From Xenorhabdus bovienii SS-2004 (GTDB taxonomy: Bacteria > Pseudomonadota > Gammaproteobacteria > Enterobacterales > Enterobacteriaceae), in the NCBI RefSeq assembly GCF_000027225.1, contig NC_013892.1:2418001-2482000 (forward strand): a stretch of DNA of 64,000 bases, written 5' to 3'. A program made the translations under genes and the position numbers. The notes beneath the pieces are model-generated. The model saw nothing but the letters and a program-made list of their open reading frames with translations. It had not been told where the DNA came from and ran no database searches. The stretch's first letter is position 1, and every line of letters starts with the position of its first letter. Positions 31,098-42,574 of this stretch are shown here, one piece after another.

Positions 31098-31769
31098 TCA
31101 TTGTGAATCTTTGACACTCATTTTAGCTTTCAAGGCTGCCAATTGTGCACTAATTTCGTCATCCGCTTTTAATTCTGTGAATTGCTGCTCCAGTGATTTC
31201 TGTTTGCCCAGCCCAATAGCTTCCGCTTCTGCTTCCATATGATCAATTCGACGTTCAAACTGTTCGAAACGTGCCATCGCTTCATCAATTTTACCGCTGT
31301 CCAGTTGGCGGCGTACTTCACGGGAAGATGCGGCGGCCTGATGGCGCAGGGTCAGTGATTGTTGTCTTGCACGCGCTTCTGTCAGTTTGTTTTCCAATTC
31401 AGTTACTTCCCCTTTAATACGTCCAAGGGTTTCATCCAGAATAGACAGTTCATTTTTCAACGCGTAAATCAAATTACTGATTTTCTGTTTTTCAATCAAA
31501 GCGGCGCGAGCCAGATCTTCTTTTTCTTTACTTAACGCCAGTTCGGCTTTTTCTTGCCAGCCTTCTATTTGATTCTCACCAACACCGATACGACGCAAAA
31601 GCTGTTTTTTCTCTGCTAATGTGCGGGCCGATGTTGAACGAATTTCCACCAGCGTATCTTCCATTTCCTGAATCATCAGGCGGATCATTTTCTGTGGATC
31701 TTCTGCTTTATCCAGCAGGGAAGAGATATTGGCGTTAACGATATCAGCAAAACGAGAAAAAATACCCAT
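31098..31769 (-). CDS. pspA: Phage shock protein A
   Basis: This 223-residue, almost wholly coiled-coil PspA/Vipp1-family protein inhibits PspF in resting cells and binds damaged inner membrane to preserve the proton-motive force. The start [20 protein letters not shown] is the amphipathic membrane-binding helix. The ATG at 31769 is preferred over 31775, since homologues begin MGIFSRF. It is first in the pspABC unit, behind a sigma-54 promoter. Confidence 0.97.
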   Translation of the reverse strand: MGIFSRFADIVNANISSLLDKAEDPQKMIRLMIQEMEDTLVEIRSTSARTLAEKKQLLRRIGVGENQIEGWQEKAELALSKEKEDLARAALIEKQKISNLIYALKNELSILDETLGRIKGEVTELENKLTEARARQQSLTLRHQAAASSREVRRQLDSGKIDEAMARFEQFERRIDHMEAEAEAIGLGKQKSLEQQFTELKADDEISAQLAALKAKMSVKDSQ

Positions 31770-31852
31770 AGTCATAAACCTCTTTCATTAGAATGTATGT
31801 ATGTTATGCCTGTGTACTATTAAAACAGATATACGGTAAGGCACTTAATTAA

Positions 31853-31870
31853 ATACAAGATACATGCCAA
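31853..31870 (-). promoter_or_regulatory. Sigma-54 promoter of the psp operon
   Basis: On the minus strand the site reads TTGGCATGTATCTTGTAT, matching the E. coli pspA -24/-12 element (TTGGCA...TTGTA) with the same spacing. It lies about 85-100 nt upstream of pspA. The AT-rich stretch to its right, up to the divergent pspF, would carry the PspF upstream sites and an IHF site. Confidence 0.85.
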
Positions 31871-31978
31871 CTTTCATACCTTGCTTATCCAATTGAATTA
31901 TTTGATATAATTTCTCTTTAACTTTTTAGCGCTATAGTTTATCGTGGTTAAATTGACCAACTATTGGTGAAAAATACC

Positions 31979-32998
31979 ATGCATCAATTCATTGATAACC
32001 TATTAGGCGAAGCAAACTGCTTTATTGAAATTCTGGAGCAAGTCTCTGCACTTGCAAAATTAAATAAACCCGTTTTGGTGCTGGGAGAACGAGGAACCGG
32101 CAAGGAATTGATTGCACGTCGTTTGCACTACCTTTCCCCACGCTGGCAAGGCTCTTTTATTTCCCTCAATTGTGCTGCACTTAATGAAAACCTGCTGGAT
32201 TCTGAGCTGTTTGGCCATGAAGCTGGGGCATTTACGGGTGCACGTTCAAAACATCAAGGACGTTTTGAACGTGCCGATGGGGGAACACTGTTTCTTGACG
32301 AACTGGCTACCGCACCTATGCAGGTACAAGAAAAGCTACTGCGGGTAATTGAATACGGTTACCTTGAGCGGGTGGGAGGCAATCAATCGCTACAGGTGGA
32401 TGTACGATTGATCTGTGCAACCAACGAAGATCTACCTGCCATGGCTGCCCGTGGAAAATTCAGAGCTGACTTGCTCGACAGGCTGGCATTTGATGTTGTT
32501 CAAATTCCGCCACTACGCCAAAGGCAGCAAGATATCATGTTACTGGCACAACACTTTGCCATTCAGATGTGCCGAGAGTTGAACCTGTCGTTCTTCCCCG
32601 GATTTACCGATGAGGCTAAGCAACAGTTACTTACTTATCACTGGCCCGGAAATATTCGTGAATTGAAGAATGTGATAGAACGCTCTATTTATCGACACAG
32701 AGATAATGAAAAAGAATTAGATACCATCATTATCAATCCCTTTGCATCATCACAAATATTTTCTTCACAAATGTCTATTCCTGCGTGTAATCATAACGAA
32801 GTGATGCCTTATTCCCTCCCCTGCTTACCTTTTGATTTAAGACAATGGCAAAATGACAGTGAAAAGCAGTTGATTATACAGGCATTGGAAGAAAGCCAGT
32901 TCAGCCAGAAAAAAGCGGCAGGGAAACTCAACCTGACCTACCATCAACTGCGTGGATTAATCAAGAAACACCATATCAACATTCATGTCATGGATTAA
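31979..32998 (+). CDS. pspF: Psp operon transcriptional activator PspF
   Basis: This 339-residue sigma-54 enhancer-binding protein has no receiver domain, so it is controlled by PspA binding. Walker A is GERGTGKE, the sigma-54 contact loop GAFTGA is intact (HEAGAFTGARSKHQG), and Walker B is GGTLFLDELA. A Fis-type helix-turn-helix ends the protein (FSQKKAAGKLNLTYHQLRGLIKKH). The ATG at 31979 is used; an in-frame TTG/GTG pair 4-5 codons earlier is not conserved. It is divergent from pspA and shares the control region. Confidence 0.96.
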   Translation: MHQFIDNLLGEANCFIEILEQVSALAKLNKPVLVLGERGTGKELIARRLHYLSPRWQGSFISLNCAALNENLLDSELFGHEAGAFTGARSKHQGRFERADGGTLFLDELATAPMQVQEKLLRVIEYGYLERVGGNQSLQVDVRLICATNEDLPAMAARGKFRADLLDRLAFDVVQIPPLRQRQQDIMLLAQHFAIQMCRELNLSFFPGFTDEAKQQLLTYHWPGNIRELKNVIERSIYRHRDNEKELDTIIINPFASSQIFSSQMSIPACNHNEVMPYSLPCLPFDLRQWQNDSEKQLIIQALEESQFSQKKAAGKLNLTYHQLRGLIKKHHINIHVMD

Positions 32999-33036
32999 AA
33001 GGGAAGAGGAATTAGAGGATAAAGGGATAAAAAAAT

Positions 33037-33056
33037 AGCCAGCACCCGAGCTGGCT
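33037..33056 (+). terminator. Terminator after pspF
   Basis: A perfect 7 bp stem AGCCAGC / GCTGGCT with a 6-base loop is flanked by A-rich and AATAAAAAC sequence. The T tract is poor on the plus strand. Confidence 0.6.
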
Positions 33057-33288
33057 AATAAAAACACTGGAAGCAATGTGAGCAATGTCGTGCTTTTTCT
33101 GAGAAAACATATTTAGTATCACAAGATGTCTCTCCAAAGCACGGTATAAATGATAATGTTTCTCAATAGTATTTGTAAAGTATTTTATTGAGAATTTTTC
33201 TCATTATAGTGATCTACCCGTTGTTTTTGAGCAGAAAGCGTTAATTAAGTTACAATGCACAAACTCTTTTTTATGATTGATGTTTTAT

Positions 33289-35004
33289 ATGCGCTATTTG
33301 ATTTACTGGATCATATTATTGCTTTCAGCATCCACACTGGCTGCTGACAATGCTATTCCAGAAACGACTAAAGCTACTCACCAAGCGATTCCTGACGACA
33401 CATTGGATAATTTATCCTATATGTCGGCTGCCTTGCGGCAGAATGGTTTTATTTATTGCGTTAACGGCAATCTGAATACTTTTAACCCTCAGATGGCTAT
33501 CAGCGGCCTGACTGTGGACACTCTGGCTGCCCAGATTTATGATCGTCTCTTAGGTGTTGACCCTCTGACCTATCGTTTGATACCAGAACTGGCTTCCCGC
33601 TGGGAAGTGCGGGACAACGGGGCAACATACCGTTTTTACCTGCGCCATAATGTCGCTTTCCAATCAACGGACTGGTTTACGCCAACCCGCACCATGAATG
33701 CCGATGATGTTGTTTTCAGCTTCCGTCGCTTATTCGATAAAACGCACTATTACCATTATGTCAACGGTGGGGATTACCCCTATTTTGATAGTTTGCAATT
33801 TGGTGATTCTGTACTGAGTATTCAAAAAATCGATAAATATACAGTCGAATTTCGCCTTAATGCACCTGATGCGTCGTTTCCCTGGCACTTGGCAACTCAC
33901 TATGCCTCAATATTGTCTGAAGAGTATGGGCAAAAACTGCATAAGATAAATCGGCAGGAACAAATTGATTGGAAACCAGTCGGAACAGGGCCATTCATGC
34001 TGGAAGATTATCGGGCGGAACAATTTATTCGACTTATCCGTCATGATAAGTATTGGAAGGGCAAGCCATACATGGAACAGGTTGTTATAGATGCCGGCGC
34101 CGGCGGCACAGGCAGAATTTCTAAACTGCTGACGGGGGAATGTGATGTATTGGCCTATCCTCCCGCGAATCAGTTCAGTGTGCTGCATGATAATCCGAAC
34201 CTGCACCAGACATTACGCTCAGGTATGAATATCGCCTATCTTGCGTTCAATACTAGCAAACCACCGCTGGACAAGCTGGCAGTTCGTCAAGCCATTGCAT
34301 ATGCCATCAATAATCAGCGACTGATGAAATCCATCTATTATGGCACGGCTGAAACGGCTGCCTCAATTTTACCACGCGCATCATGGGCTTATGATAATAG
34401 TGCGGAAATAACCGAATATAATCCCGAAAAATCACGAAAAATGCTAACTGAACTGGGATTAAATGGATTAGAACTGACATTATGGGTACCAACGGCTTCA
34501 CAATCTTATAACCCGAGCCCATTGAAAATGGCAGAACTGATTCAGGCCGATTTGGCACAGGTTGGTATTAAGATGTCTATCCATCCTGTCGAAGGCCGTG
34601 CTCAGGAAAACCAACTGATGGATAAAACCCATGACATGACTCTAGCTGGCTGGTCTACTGACAGTAACGATCCTGATAGTTTTTTCCGGCCACTATTGAG
34701 TTGTGCAGCCATCGCTTCCCAAACCAATTTGAGCCATTGGTGCGACTCAGCCTTTGATGATGCACTCCATCAAGCTTTATTAAATCAGCAACTTGCATCA
34801 CGTATTGAAAACTATCATATTGCCCAGAAAATCCTTGCCCAGCAATTACCTGTACTACCATTAGCTTATCCAACACAACTACAGATATTTCGTTATAACA
34901 TTAAAGGATTAGTATTGAGCCCATTTGGCAATAGCTCCTTTGCTGGAGTCTACCGCGTACAGGAAACGACCACGCCTACTGGAAATAAAAAGGGAAGCAA
35001 ATGA
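33289..35004 (+). CDS. sapA: Peptide ABC transporter, periplasmic binding protein SapA
   Basis: This 571-residue family-5 solute-binding protein has a signal peptide ending LAA at about residue 19. E. coli SapA similarity runs from [15 protein letters not shown] to [16 protein letters not shown]. It feeds the SapBCDF transporter, linked to resistance to antimicrobial peptides, and to putrescine export in E. coli. Here the region between signal peptide and mature homology is longer than in E. coli. The ATG at 33289 gives [15 protein letters not shown]; a start four codons earlier is possible, and no strong ribosome binding site decides. It is first in a tight sapABCDF operon. Confidence 0.93.
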   Translation: MRYLIYWIILLLSASTLAADNAIPETTKATHQAIPDDTLDNLSYMSAALRQNGFIYCVNGNLNTFNPQMAISGLTVDTLAAQIYDRLLGVDPLTYRLIPELASRWEVRDNGATYRFYLRHNVAFQSTDWFTPTRTMNADDVVFSFRRLFDKTHYYHYVNGGDYPYFDSLQFGDSVLSIQKIDKYTVEFRLNAPDASFPWHLATHYASILSEEYGQKLHKINRQEQIDWKPVGTGPFMLEDYRAEQFIRLIRHDKYWKGKPYMEQVVIDAGAGGTGRISKLLTGECDVLAYPPANQFSVLHDNPNLHQTLRSGMNIAYLAFNTSKPPLDKLAVRQAIAYAINNQRLMKSIYYGTAETAASILPRASWAYDNSAEITEYNPEKSRKMLTELGLNGLELTLWVPTASQSYNPSPLKMAELIQADLAQVGIKMSIHPVEGRAQENQLMDKTHDMTLAGWSTDSNDPDSFFRPLLSCAAIASQTNLSHWCDSAFDDALHQALLNQQLASRIENYHIAQKILAQQLPVLPLAYPTQLQIFRYNIKGLVLSPFGNSSFAGVYRVQETTTPTGNKKGSK

Positions 35005-35966
35005 TTATTTATATTCTGCGTCGTTTATTGCTTCTGCTTGTGACGCTGTTTTTTCTTTCATTAATCAGTTTCAGCCTGATGTATTTCACGCCTCATGGAC
35101 CTTTGAGCGGTGCATCATTGACTGATGCCTATGTGTTCTATCTCCACAGCCTGTTACAGTGGGATTTTGGCATTTCCAGCATTAATGGCGAACGTATTAT
35201 TGAACAGTTGTACAGCGTTTTTCCTGCAACTATGGAGCTTTGTATTCTCTCTTTTTCTATGGCGTTATTAATCGGCATTCCTTTGGGGATCATTGCTGGC
35301 GTCTGGCGCAACAAAAAGGCAGATACAATCATCAGTACATTTGCCCTATTGGGTTTTTCCATTCCTGTTTTCTGGCTGGCCCTGTTACTCACTCTCCTCT
35401 TTTCACTGTATTTGGGATGGCTGCCAGTCTCAGGACGATTTGATTTACTGTATCGGATGGAGCAAGTGACAGGTTCCGCACTGGCTGATGCCTGGCTGTC
35501 CAAAGAACCTTATCGCAATGAAATGATCGTGAATGTCATTTTGCACATGATCTTACCCGTCATCACACTAGCCGTTGCACCCATGACCGAAGTCATTCGT
35601 TTAATGCGCAACAGTGCAGAGGAAGTCTCCGCATCAAACTATATCAAATCGGCAGCCACTCGCGGACTGTCACGATTGACGATTATTCGGCGCCACTTGT
35701 TGCATAATGCCCTGCCTCCCATTATTCCTAAACTGGGATTACAATTTTCAACCATGCTCACGCTGGCAATGGTAACAGAGCAGGTATTCAACTGGCCGGG
35801 TTTGGGACACTGGCTCATCATCGCCATTCGCCAGCAGGATTATTCAGCCATCTCGGCTGGCGTGATGGTGATCGGAGCTTTGGTTATTTCAGTGAATGTG
35901 CTGACTGATATTATTGGCGCGATAGCTAATCCCCTGAAGCATAAGGAATGGTATGCCCTTAGATAA
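35001..35966 (+). CDS. sapB: Peptide ABC transporter permease SapB
   Basis: This 321-residue inner-membrane permease has an N-terminal helix ([20 protein letters not shown]) and the binding-protein-dependent transport domain with further helices. The EAA-type loop is near [23 protein letters not shown]. Its ATG overlaps the sapA stop (ATGA), so translation is coupled. It forms the channel with SapC. Confidence 0.95.
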   Translation: MIIYILRRLLLLLVTLFFLSLISFSLMYFTPHGPLSGASLTDAYVFYLHSLLQWDFGISSINGERIIEQLYSVFPATMELCILSFSMALLIGIPLGIIAGVWRNKKADTIISTFALLGFSIPVFWLALLLTLLFSLYLGWLPVSGRFDLLYRMEQVTGSALADAWLSKEPYRNEMIVNVILHMILPVITLAVAPMTEVIRLMRNSAEEVSASNYIKSAATRGLSRLTIIRRHLLHNALPPIIPKLGLQFSTMLTLAMVTEQVFNWPGLGHWLIIAIRQQDYSAISAGVMVIGALVISVNVLTDIIGAIANPLKHKEWYALR

Positions 35967-36840
35967 TTTCTACCGTGAAAAGAAAATGCCTTCTCCACTG
36001 AAAGTTATCTGGCGTTTTTTCTATGCTGATATACTGGCAATGACGGGTTTTTATGGGGTACTGATTTTAATTGCATTAAGTCTTTTGGGTGGACAAATTG
36101 CCCCCTATCAACTTGATCAGCAATTTATGTACCAGCTTATGCCCCCGTCATGGTCACACCACGGGAATGTCGCCTTTTTCCTTGGAACTGATGATCTCGG
36201 GCGAGATATTTTCAGTCGTTTGCTGATTGGCACGTCTTCCACATTTGGAGCGGCATTAATTGTGACTGCCGCAGCGGCAATTGCTGGATTAGCTATCGGT
36301 AGCCTTGCTGGTATGACTCATGGACTGAGATCTGCTGTCTTGAACCATATTCTTGAGACATTACTTTCAATTCCCTCACTGTTACTGGCTATCATTGTCG
36401 TGGCTTTTGTAGGAGCCAGTCTGCAACATGCAATGATTGCTATCTGGCTGGCATTACTGCCGAGGATAGTGCGCACAATTTATACTGCTGTACACGATGA
36501 GCTGGATAAAGAGTATATTATCGCAGCACGTCTGGATGGTGCTTCAAATTATCGGATTTTGCGATATGCCGTCTTTCCTAATATTACAGCGGCGATAGTC
36601 AGTGAATTAACCCGCGCACTCTCTATCGCTATTCTTGATATTGCTGCATTAGGCTTTCTCGATCTAGGTGCTCAATTACCATCACCTGAATGGGGAGCCA
36701 TGCTGGGGAATTCATTAGAACTCATTTACTCTGCCCCTTGGACCGTCATGTTACCCGGTGCTGCCATTACGCTCAGTGTCTTACTGGTTAATTTACTCGG
36801 TGACGGACTGCACCGCGCCATTAATGCAGGAGTCGAATAA
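35953..36840 (+). CDS. sapC: Peptide ABC transporter permease SapC
   Basis: This 295-residue permease of the DppC/OppC type has about six membrane helices. The start [11 protein letters not shown] matches E. coli SapC (MPYDSVYSEKR) and overlaps the sapB end by 14 bases. The EAA-loop sequence is [24 protein letters not shown]. Its last base is shared with the sapD ATG. Confidence 0.95.
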   Translation: MPLDNFYREKKMPSPLKVIWRFFYADILAMTGFYGVLILIALSLLGGQIAPYQLDQQFMYQLMPPSWSHHGNVAFFLGTDDLGRDIFSRLLIGTSSTFGAALIVTAAAAIAGLAIGSLAGMTHGLRSAVLNHILETLLSIPSLLLAIIVVAFVGASLQHAMIAIWLALLPRIVRTIYTAVHDELDKEYIIAARLDGASNYRILRYAVFPNITAAIVSELTRALSIAILDIAALGFLDLGAQLPSPEWGAMLGNSLELIYSAPWTVMLPGAAITLSVLLVNLLGDGLHRAINAGVE

Positions 36841-37835
36841 TGCCTCTGCTCGATATCCGAAATCTCACCATTGAATTTATGACGTCAGAAGGCCCCGTTA
36901 AAGTGGTTGACCGTATGAGTATTTCACTGACAGAAGGTGAAATACTCGGATTAGCGGGTGAATCAGGATCTGGTAAAAGTTTGATTGCCAAGGCAATCTG
37001 TGGTGTCACGAAAGACAACCTCAGCGTCACCGCAGACCGTTTTCGTTTCAACGACATTGACTTATTGCGCCTGACGTTAAGACAACGTCGGAAAGTCATC
37101 GGACACAACATTTCGATGATTTTTCAAGAGCCTCAGTCATGCCTTGATCCATCAGAAAGTATTGGCAAACAGCTCATTCAATCCATCCCGGGCTGGACCT
37201 ATAAAGGTCGCTGGTGGCAGCGGTTTAATTGGCGAAAACGGCGTGCCATCGAACTACTGCATCGAGTTGGGATTAAAGATCACTATGCCATCATGCACTG
37301 TTATCCTTATGAGTTAACGGATGGAGAATGTCAGAAAGTGATGATTGCCATTGCACTCGCCAACCAGCCACGACTGCTGATTGCAGATGAACCCACCAAC
37401 GCAATGGAGCCAACAACACAAGCCCAGATATTCCGCTTACTATCGAGCCTAAACCAGAACAACAACATGACAATCTTGCTGATTAGCCATGATCTGCAAA
37501 TGATGAGCAAACTGGTCAAGCGCATTAATGTACTGTATTGCGGTCAAACAGTGGAAAGTGCCACACCCGATGAATTGCTAGTGACACCTCATCATCCTTA
37601 TACTCAGGCACTTATTCGCTCAATTCCTGATTTTGGCAACAATCCATTGCCTCATAAAGGCCGTTTAAATACTTTATCAGGGGCTATTCCATCACTGGAG
37701 CATTTACCGATAGGATGCCGCTTGGGACCTCGTTGTCCCTATGCCCAGAAAACCTGTATTGAAACCCCACGTTTGCGGGGAGTTAAAAATCATTCCTTCG
37801 CCTGTCATTTCCCCTTGAACATGGAGGAACAGTAA
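36840..37835 (+). CDS. sapD: Peptide ABC transporter ATP-binding protein SapD
   Basis: This 331-residue ATPase has Walker A GESGSGKS, a Q-loop in MIFQEPQSC and Walker [11 protein letters not shown]. The ABC signature is altered ([13 protein letters not shown] rather than LSGGQ), as in other SapD proteins. The C-terminal oligopeptide-transport extension ([15 protein letters not shown]) is present. It starts on the last base of sapC (TAATG) and pairs with SapF as the nucleotide-binding dimer. In E. coli SapD also supports Trk potassium uptake. Confidence 0.95.
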   Translation: MPLLDIRNLTIEFMTSEGPVKVVDRMSISLTEGEILGLAGESGSGKSLIAKAICGVTKDNLSVTADRFRFNDIDLLRLTLRQRRKVIGHNISMIFQEPQSCLDPSESIGKQLIQSIPGWTYKGRWWQRFNWRKRRAIELLHRVGIKDHYAIMHCYPYELTDGECQKVMIAIALANQPRLLIADEPTNAMEPTTQAQIFRLLSSLNQNNNMTILLISHDLQMMSKLVKRINVLYCGQTVESATPDELLVTPHHPYTQALIRSIPDFGNNPLPHKGRLNTLSGAIPSLEHLPIGCRLGPRCPYAQKTCIETPRLRGVKNHSFACHFPLNMEEQ

Positions 37836-38645
37836 TTGATTGAGACATTACTGGAAGTTAAAAATCTGACTAAAACATTCCGCTACCGAACCGGACTGTT
37901 TCGCCATCACCACCTTGATGCTGTAAAGCCCGTAAGCTTTACTCTGCAGCCCAAAAAAACGCTGGCAATCATTGGTGCGAATGGCTCCGGTAAATCCACG
38001 CTGGCAAGAATGCTGTCAGGTGTTATCGAACCCACTTCGGGCGATATTCTGATTAATAACCATCAACTGGCCTATGGGGATTACAGTTATCGCAGCCAAC
38101 GTATCCGCATGATTTTCCAAGATCCCAGTACATCATTGAATCCCCGTCAGCGTATTGGGCAGATTCTAGATGTGCCATTAATCTTGAATACGGAGCTTTC
38201 TTCTTCTGAGCGAGAGAAGCAAATCAACCAGACGTTACGTCAAGTTGGTTTGCTGCCAGATCATGCCTACTATTATCCGCACATGCTCGCTTCAGGTCAG
38301 AAACAGCGCGTGGCATTGGCACGGGCGCTGATATTACAACCACAGATTATTGTTGCAGATGAAGCATTGGCTTCTCTTGATATGTCCATGCGTTCCCAAA
38401 TCATTAACCTGATGTTGGAACTACAAGAGAAGCACGGCATTGCCTATATCTATGTCACCCAGCACCTCGGCATGATGAAACACATCAGTGATCAGGTGCT
38501 GGTAATGCATCAGGGAGAAGTAGTAGAACGTGGCAATACAGCGGAAGTATTGGCCTCACCATTACACGATATTACGCGTAAACTGATATCCAGCCATTTT
38601 GGCGAACCACTGTCCGCCGAAGCATGGCGGCAGGATATCACTTAA
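37836..38645 (+). CDS. sapF: Peptide ABC transporter ATP-binding protein SapF
   Basis: This 269-residue ATPase has Walker [10 protein letters not shown], signature [15 protein letters not shown] and Walker [13 protein letters not shown]. It is the second ATPase of the Sap transporter. The start is TTG at 37836-37838, directly after the sapD stop. GGAGGAAC about 9 nt upstream is the ribosome binding site and the protein then begins [20 protein letters not shown] like E. coli SapF, so the non-ATG start is well supported. Confidence 0.94.
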   Translation: MIETLLEVKNLTKTFRYRTGLFRHHHLDAVKPVSFTLQPKKTLAIIGANGSGKSTLARMLSGVIEPTSGDILINNHQLAYGDYSYRSQRIRMIFQDPSTSLNPRQRIGQILDVPLILNTELSSSEREKQINQTLRQVGLLPDHAYYYPHMLASGQKQRVALARALILQPQIIVADEALASLDMSMRSQIINLMLELQEKHGIAYIYVTQHLGMMKHISDQVLVMHQGEVVERGNTAEVLASPLHDITRKLISSHFGEPLSAEAWRQDIT

Positions 38646-38836
38646 TATTTTTTTACTACTGGACGTATTTTATTCACTGCTCGGAGCAGAGTGGGAAACT
38701 CACCACATTTTTCTCCAGCGTGGTAGAATCATTCCCGTTTATTAACAACAAATACCCTAGTTATAGTAATTATATATTTTTGTTACTCCACAATATAACT
38801 CTGGTGTTGACCACTAAGAACAATAAGGATACTGCT

Positions 38837-39625
38837 ATGGGTTTCATGACCGGCAAGCGCATTCTCATTACTGGCGTAGCCAGCAAACTGTCTATCGCTT
38901 ATGGAATTGCCAAGGCAATGCACGATCAAGGAGCTGAGCTGGCTTTTACCTACCAGAATGACAAGTTAAAACTTCGTGTCGAAGAATTCGCGGCATCATT
39001 GGATTCGAACATCATTCTGCCATGTGATGTGGCTGAAGATGAAAGTATTGACGCATTATTCGCTGAACTAGGTAAAGTATGGCCTAAGTTTGACGGCTTT
39101 GTTCACTCTATTGGTTATGCTCCTGCTGAGCAGCTTGATGGTGATTATGTTAATGCCGTCAACCGTGAAGGTTTCAAAATTGCACATGATATCAGTGCAT
39201 ACAGCTTCGTCGCTATGGCGAAATCATGCCGCAACATGTTGAATCCTAACTCAGCCCTTCTCACTCTGAGCTATCTGGGTGCAGAACGTGCAATCCCTAA
39301 TTACAACGTAATGGGTCTGGCAAAAGCTTCTCTGGAAGCTAACGTGCGTTATATGGCGAATGCAATGGGTGCTGAAGGTGTTCGTGTTAACGGTATCTCC
39401 GCAGGCCCAATTCGTACACTGGCAGCATCTGGCATCAAAGATTTCCGCAAGATGCTGGCACACTGCGAAGCGGTAACACCTATTCGCCGTACTGTAACAA
39501 CAGAAGATGTAGGTAATGCAGCAGCATTCCTGTGTTCTGATCTTGCTGGTGGTGTGACAGGCGAAATTATGCATGTCGATGGCGGTTTCAGTATCGCTGC
39601 CATGAATGAGCTGGAATTGAAATAA
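38837..39625 (+). CDS. fabI: Enoyl-[acyl-carrier-protein] reductase (NADH)
   Basis: This 262-residue short-chain dehydrogenase carries out the last reduction of each fatty acid elongation cycle and is the triclosan target. Catalytic Tyr156 and Lys163 ([10 protein letters not shown]), Tyr146 (LSYLGAE) and Gly93 (HSIG) are all present. The ATG at 38837 is preceded by AAGGATACTGCT. The open frame extends 71 codons upstream, but that part is not conserved. It has its own promoter in the 190 bp after sapF and a terminator behind it. Confidence 0.97.
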   Translation: MGFMTGKRILITGVASKLSIAYGIAKAMHDQGAELAFTYQNDKLKLRVEEFAASLDSNIILPCDVAEDESIDALFAELGKVWPKFDGFVHSIGYAPAEQLDGDYVNAVNREGFKIAHDISAYSFVAMAKSCRNMLNPNSALLTLSYLGAERAIPNYNVMGLAKASLEANVRYMANAMGAEGVRVNGISAGPIRTLAASGIKDFRKMLAHCEAVTPIRRTVTTEDVGNAAAFLCSDLAGGVTGEIMHVDGGFSIAAMNELELK

Positions 39626-39649
39626 TTTCAATAACTCATTGATATCTTA

Positions 39650-39692
39650 AAATAAGCCTGGTGATAACTGTATTTCTGGGCTTATTTTTTTC
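39650..39692 (+). terminator. Terminator after fabI
   Basis: A perfect 9 bp stem AAATAAGCC / GGCTTATTT with a 20-base loop runs into a TTTTTTT tract. Confidence 0.85.
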
Positions 39693-39729
39693 CCTCCACC
39701 TCTGTATTATCTTCATCTATCCTCATATT

Positions 39730-40080
39730 GTTCTAATTGAACGCTACCAACAAATCGAATGGCTGAGTTATGTCGCCAGCGAAATACATCGAAGCCTCTG
39801 GGCATTCTCCCCAGCAATGGAGGCACCAGAAAGCTATCCTTCGATTACTCGCCATAAATTACTGTAAAAATTTACTTACCTTGATGATATTTTGTCAAGA
39901 CGCTCGTATATTGCTGGCGATCATTTTACAGTCATAGATGCTTATCTCTTCACAACCTGTGGCTGGACATCTGATATAAAACTGGATTTATCCGAACTCA
40001 GCCATTTGAGTGCCTATCTGCAAAATATCAGACAGCGCTCACATGTTCAGGATGCTTTAAAAGCAGAAGGGTTAATTTAA
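39730..40080 (+). pseudogene. gstA: Glutathione S-transferase remnant
   Basis: The reading frame matches the C-terminal helical domain of E. coli GstA. The first part (ERYQQIEWLSYVASEIHRSL) corresponds to the RYKTIEWLNYIATELHKG region. After an in-frame TAA at 39865-39867 the same frame continues to YIAGDHFTVIDAYLF and the end VQDALKAEGLI. The N-terminal thioredoxin-like domain of about 80-85 residues, which holds the catalytic residue, is absent. Position immediately before pdxY is that of gstA in E. coli. It is therefore a 5'-truncated and nonsense-interrupted relic. Confidence 0.88.
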
Positions 40081-40160
40081 ATCTGAGAATTATCGCTTCC
40101 GGTGCGCCAAAAAAATAATTTAAGCTACCGGAAGCATAACTTTATCGACAATCTTGATCG

Positions 40161-41039
40161 TCAGTCAATTTGCGCCGCACTGAATTGATGTGTTGGAATG
40201 ACCATTTTATCTTGAGCGGCAATAATCTGTAACTCATATTCCCCTCTCTCCTGAGTCTCCAGCATCACTTCGTAGACTGCTGATGCAACATGCTCCAGCG
40301 CCGCTTGTAATGCTTCATCTGTTAGAGATGTACTTTTCAGTAAATTGACGAGCAACAAACCACTCGTTAAATCACCAACACCCACAGGTTGACGTTCACC
40401 CGTATTAATCAATGGACGACTAATATGCCAACTATGTTCTTTAGTCACCAAAAGCATTTCAAAGCGATCTGCTCTGTAGCCTGCACGATTGAGGTGTTTG
40501 ACTAAAACAATCTCTGGGCCTTTTTCGCACAATGCGCGGGCTGCGGATATAGCTTGTTCTACATTTTCGATTTTCCGCATGCTCAACGTTTCCAGCTCCA
40601 GTAAATTAGGAGCAATGATATCGCTGATGGGTAATGCTTTCTCACAGAGGAATTCTGCAATTCCAGGAGCGACAATACACCCTTTTTCTGGATGTCCCAT
40701 CACGGGATCACAGAAATACCATGCTTCGGGATTGGCTTGCTTAACCTGTCTTACAATATCAAGAATATGGTTTCCCTGTTCCGCAGAACCAATGTAACCA
40801 CTCAGTACCGCATTGCAGGAAACTAATTTATCAATTTCACCAATTCCCTGGGCAATTTCAGCCAAATGCTCTGGCGGCATAACACAACCACGCCATTGAG
40901 GATATTGGGTATGATTGGAAAATTGAACCGTATTCAATGGCCATACGTTCACTCCCATTCGACGCATTGGAAAAACAGCAGCACTGTTCCCAGCATGACC
41001 AAAAACAACATGAGACTGAATTGAAAGAACATTTTTCAT
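40161..41039 (-). CDS. pdxY: Pyridoxal kinase PdxY
   Basis: This 292-residue ribokinase-fold enzyme phosphorylates pyridoxal in vitamin B6 salvage. The start [20 protein letters not shown] and the substrate and ATP region [11 protein letters not shown] (catalytic Asp) are intact. PdxY rather than PdxK is indicated by the sequence and by the gst-pdxY-tyrS-pdxH order shared with E. coli. It lies 130 nt downstream of tyrS on the same strand, past a strong stem-loop. Confidence 0.95.
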   Translation of the reverse strand: MKNVLSIQSHVVFGHAGNSAAVFPMRRMGVNVWPLNTVQFSNHTQYPQWRGCVMPPEHLAEIAQGIGEIDKLVSCNAVLSGYIGSAEQGNHILDIVRQVKQANPEAWYFCDPVMGHPEKGCIVAPGIAEFLCEKALPISDIIAPNLLELETLSMRKIENVEQAISAARALCEKGPEIVLVKHLNRAGYRADRFEMLLVTKEHSWHISRPLINTGERQPVGVGDLTSGLLLVNLLKSTSLTDEALQAALEHVASAVYEVMLETQERGEYELQIIAAQDKMVIPTHQFSAAQID

Positions 41040-41098
41040 GATAAGGCCTAATTTATTATTTTGTGATTCATGAGCGGCTTATTAACAAGTCGAATTTT

Positions 41099-41126
41099 TT
41101 AAGGGCAACATTGCTGTTGCCCTTAA
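41099..41126. terminator. Stem-loop between tyrS and pdxY
   Basis: A perfect 12 bp stem (TTAAGGGCAACA / TGTTGCCCTTAA) has a 4-base loop. On the minus strand, the direction of tyrS and pdxY, A residues rather than T follow, so it may act as an attenuator or processing site instead of a full terminator. Confidence 0.6.
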
Positions 41127-41171
41127 CTTTGTTTTTCACTGTGTCTTTAACTACAACTACGTCTTTATGAG

Positions 41172-42446
41172 TTATTTCCAGTTGATAAGGCAATAATGCT
41201 TTTTACCACGGCGTAACAAAGTATAACGCTCAAACAAACGATCGCTGTCCGCGAACGTATATTCAGCATCGGATTGTTTTTCACCATTGATGGAAACCGC
41301 ATTAGAACCGATCATGGTACGAGCTTGACCACGGGAAGGTACCAGCCCAGCGGTGACCAGAGCTTGTTGCAAATCAGCGTCTTTTTCCAGTTCAATCGCT
41401 GGCATACCATCTTGCGCCAATTGAGCAAGATCTTCTTCAGTCAAATCTGCAACAATGCCAGAAAACAGGCTATTAGTAATGCGTTTCGCCGCAGCAAGAC
41501 CGGCTTCACCATGTACCATACCCGTCACTTGCTCTGCCAATACATACTGGGCGCGCGGAGCCTTACCGCTGTTCTTATCTTCTTCTTCCAAAGCATTAAT
41601 CTCTTCAATGCTCATAAAAGTAAAGAACTTCAGGAAGCGATAAGCGTCCGCATCCGCGGTACTAATCCAAAATTGGTAGAATTTATACGGGCTGGTTTTC
41701 TTTGGATCTAACCAAACTGCACCACCTTCTGTCTTACCGAATTTAGTACCATCAGATTTAGTGATCAGTGGCACTGTCAAACCGAAAACTTGTTTCTGGT
41801 GTAAGCGGCGCGTTAAGTCGATACCTGAAGTAATGTTGCCCCATTGGTCTGAACCGCCAATCTGCAATTCAACACCATATTTTCCATTCAGGTTAGCAAA
41901 GTCATATGATTGCAACAGGTTATAAGAAAACTCAGTGTACGAAATACCAACATCATCACGATGTAGACGCTGCTTTACCGCCTCTCTGTTGATCATCTGA
42001 TTAACAGAGAAATGTTTCCCGATATCACGCAGGAAAGTAAGCACATCCATTTCCCCAAACCACTCATAGTTATTGGCAATTTCCGCACGGTTTTCACCAC
42101 AATCGAAATCGAGGAATGGTGAAACCTGTTTACGAATTTTTTCAACCCACTCTTTAACGGTCTCTTCTGTATTTAATTTGCGTTCAGTTGCTTTAAAACT
42201 GGGATCGCCAATCAAACCTGTCGCACCACCTACCAACGCGATAGGCTTATGCCCGGTCAGTTGGAATCGTTTTAAACACAGCAAGGGAACCAGATGCCCC
42301 AAATGCAAGCTGTCAGCGGTAGGATCGAAGCCGCAATAGAGAGAAACCGGACCTTGCGCCAGCCTCTCTGCTAACGCTTCTTCATCCGTTACCTGGGCAA
42401 CAAGGCCCCGATCTTGCAGTTGTTTTATCAGGTTATTGCTAAACAT
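41172..42446 (-). CDS. tyrS: Tyrosyl-tRNA synthetase
   Basis: This 424-residue class I synthetase has the HIGH-type motif HLGHLVPLL and the KMSKS-type motif KFGKTEGG. The C-terminal S4-like RNA-binding domain ([21 protein letters not shown]) is complete. The ATG at 42446 is preferred over 42458 because GGAGCCATTG precedes it and E. coli TyrS (424 residues) aligns from there. It follows pdxH by 128 bp in the same direction, as in E. coli. Confidence 0.97.
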   Translation of the reverse strand: MFSNNLIKQLQDRGLVAQVTDEEALAERLAQGPVSLYCGFDPTADSLHLGHLVPLLCLKRFQLTGHKPIALVGGATGLIGDPSFKATERKLNTEETVKEWVEKIRKQVSPFLDFDCGENRAEIANNYEWFGEMDVLTFLRDIGKHFSVNQMINREAVKQRLHRDDVGISYTEFSYNLLQSYDFANLNGKYGVELQIGGSDQWGNITSGIDLTRRLHQKQVFGLTVPLITKSDGTKFGKTEGGAVWLDPKKTSPYKFYQFWISTADADAYRFLKFFTFMSIEEINALEEEDKNSGKAPRAQYVLAEQVTGMVHGEAGLAAAKRITNSLFSGIVADLTEEDLAQLAQDGMPAIELEKDADLQQALVTAGLVPSRGQARTMIGSNAVSINGEKQSDAEYTFADSDRLFERYTLLRRGKKHYCLINWK

Positions 42447-42574
42447 CAATGGCTCCATCGGTTTGTATACTTTACCTATATAATGACCTATATAAGTAAC
42501 TCGTTATAAATTGCGTGCTATAGCATAAAACGCCAGTAATTTAAGTACCAGTATTAAAAACAGTAATTAATCTC

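Noticed and set aside
38624..38836. Upstream extension of the fabI frame
   Set aside because: Not conserved, lies in the promoter region, and FabI length and ribosome binding site fit the ATG at 38837.
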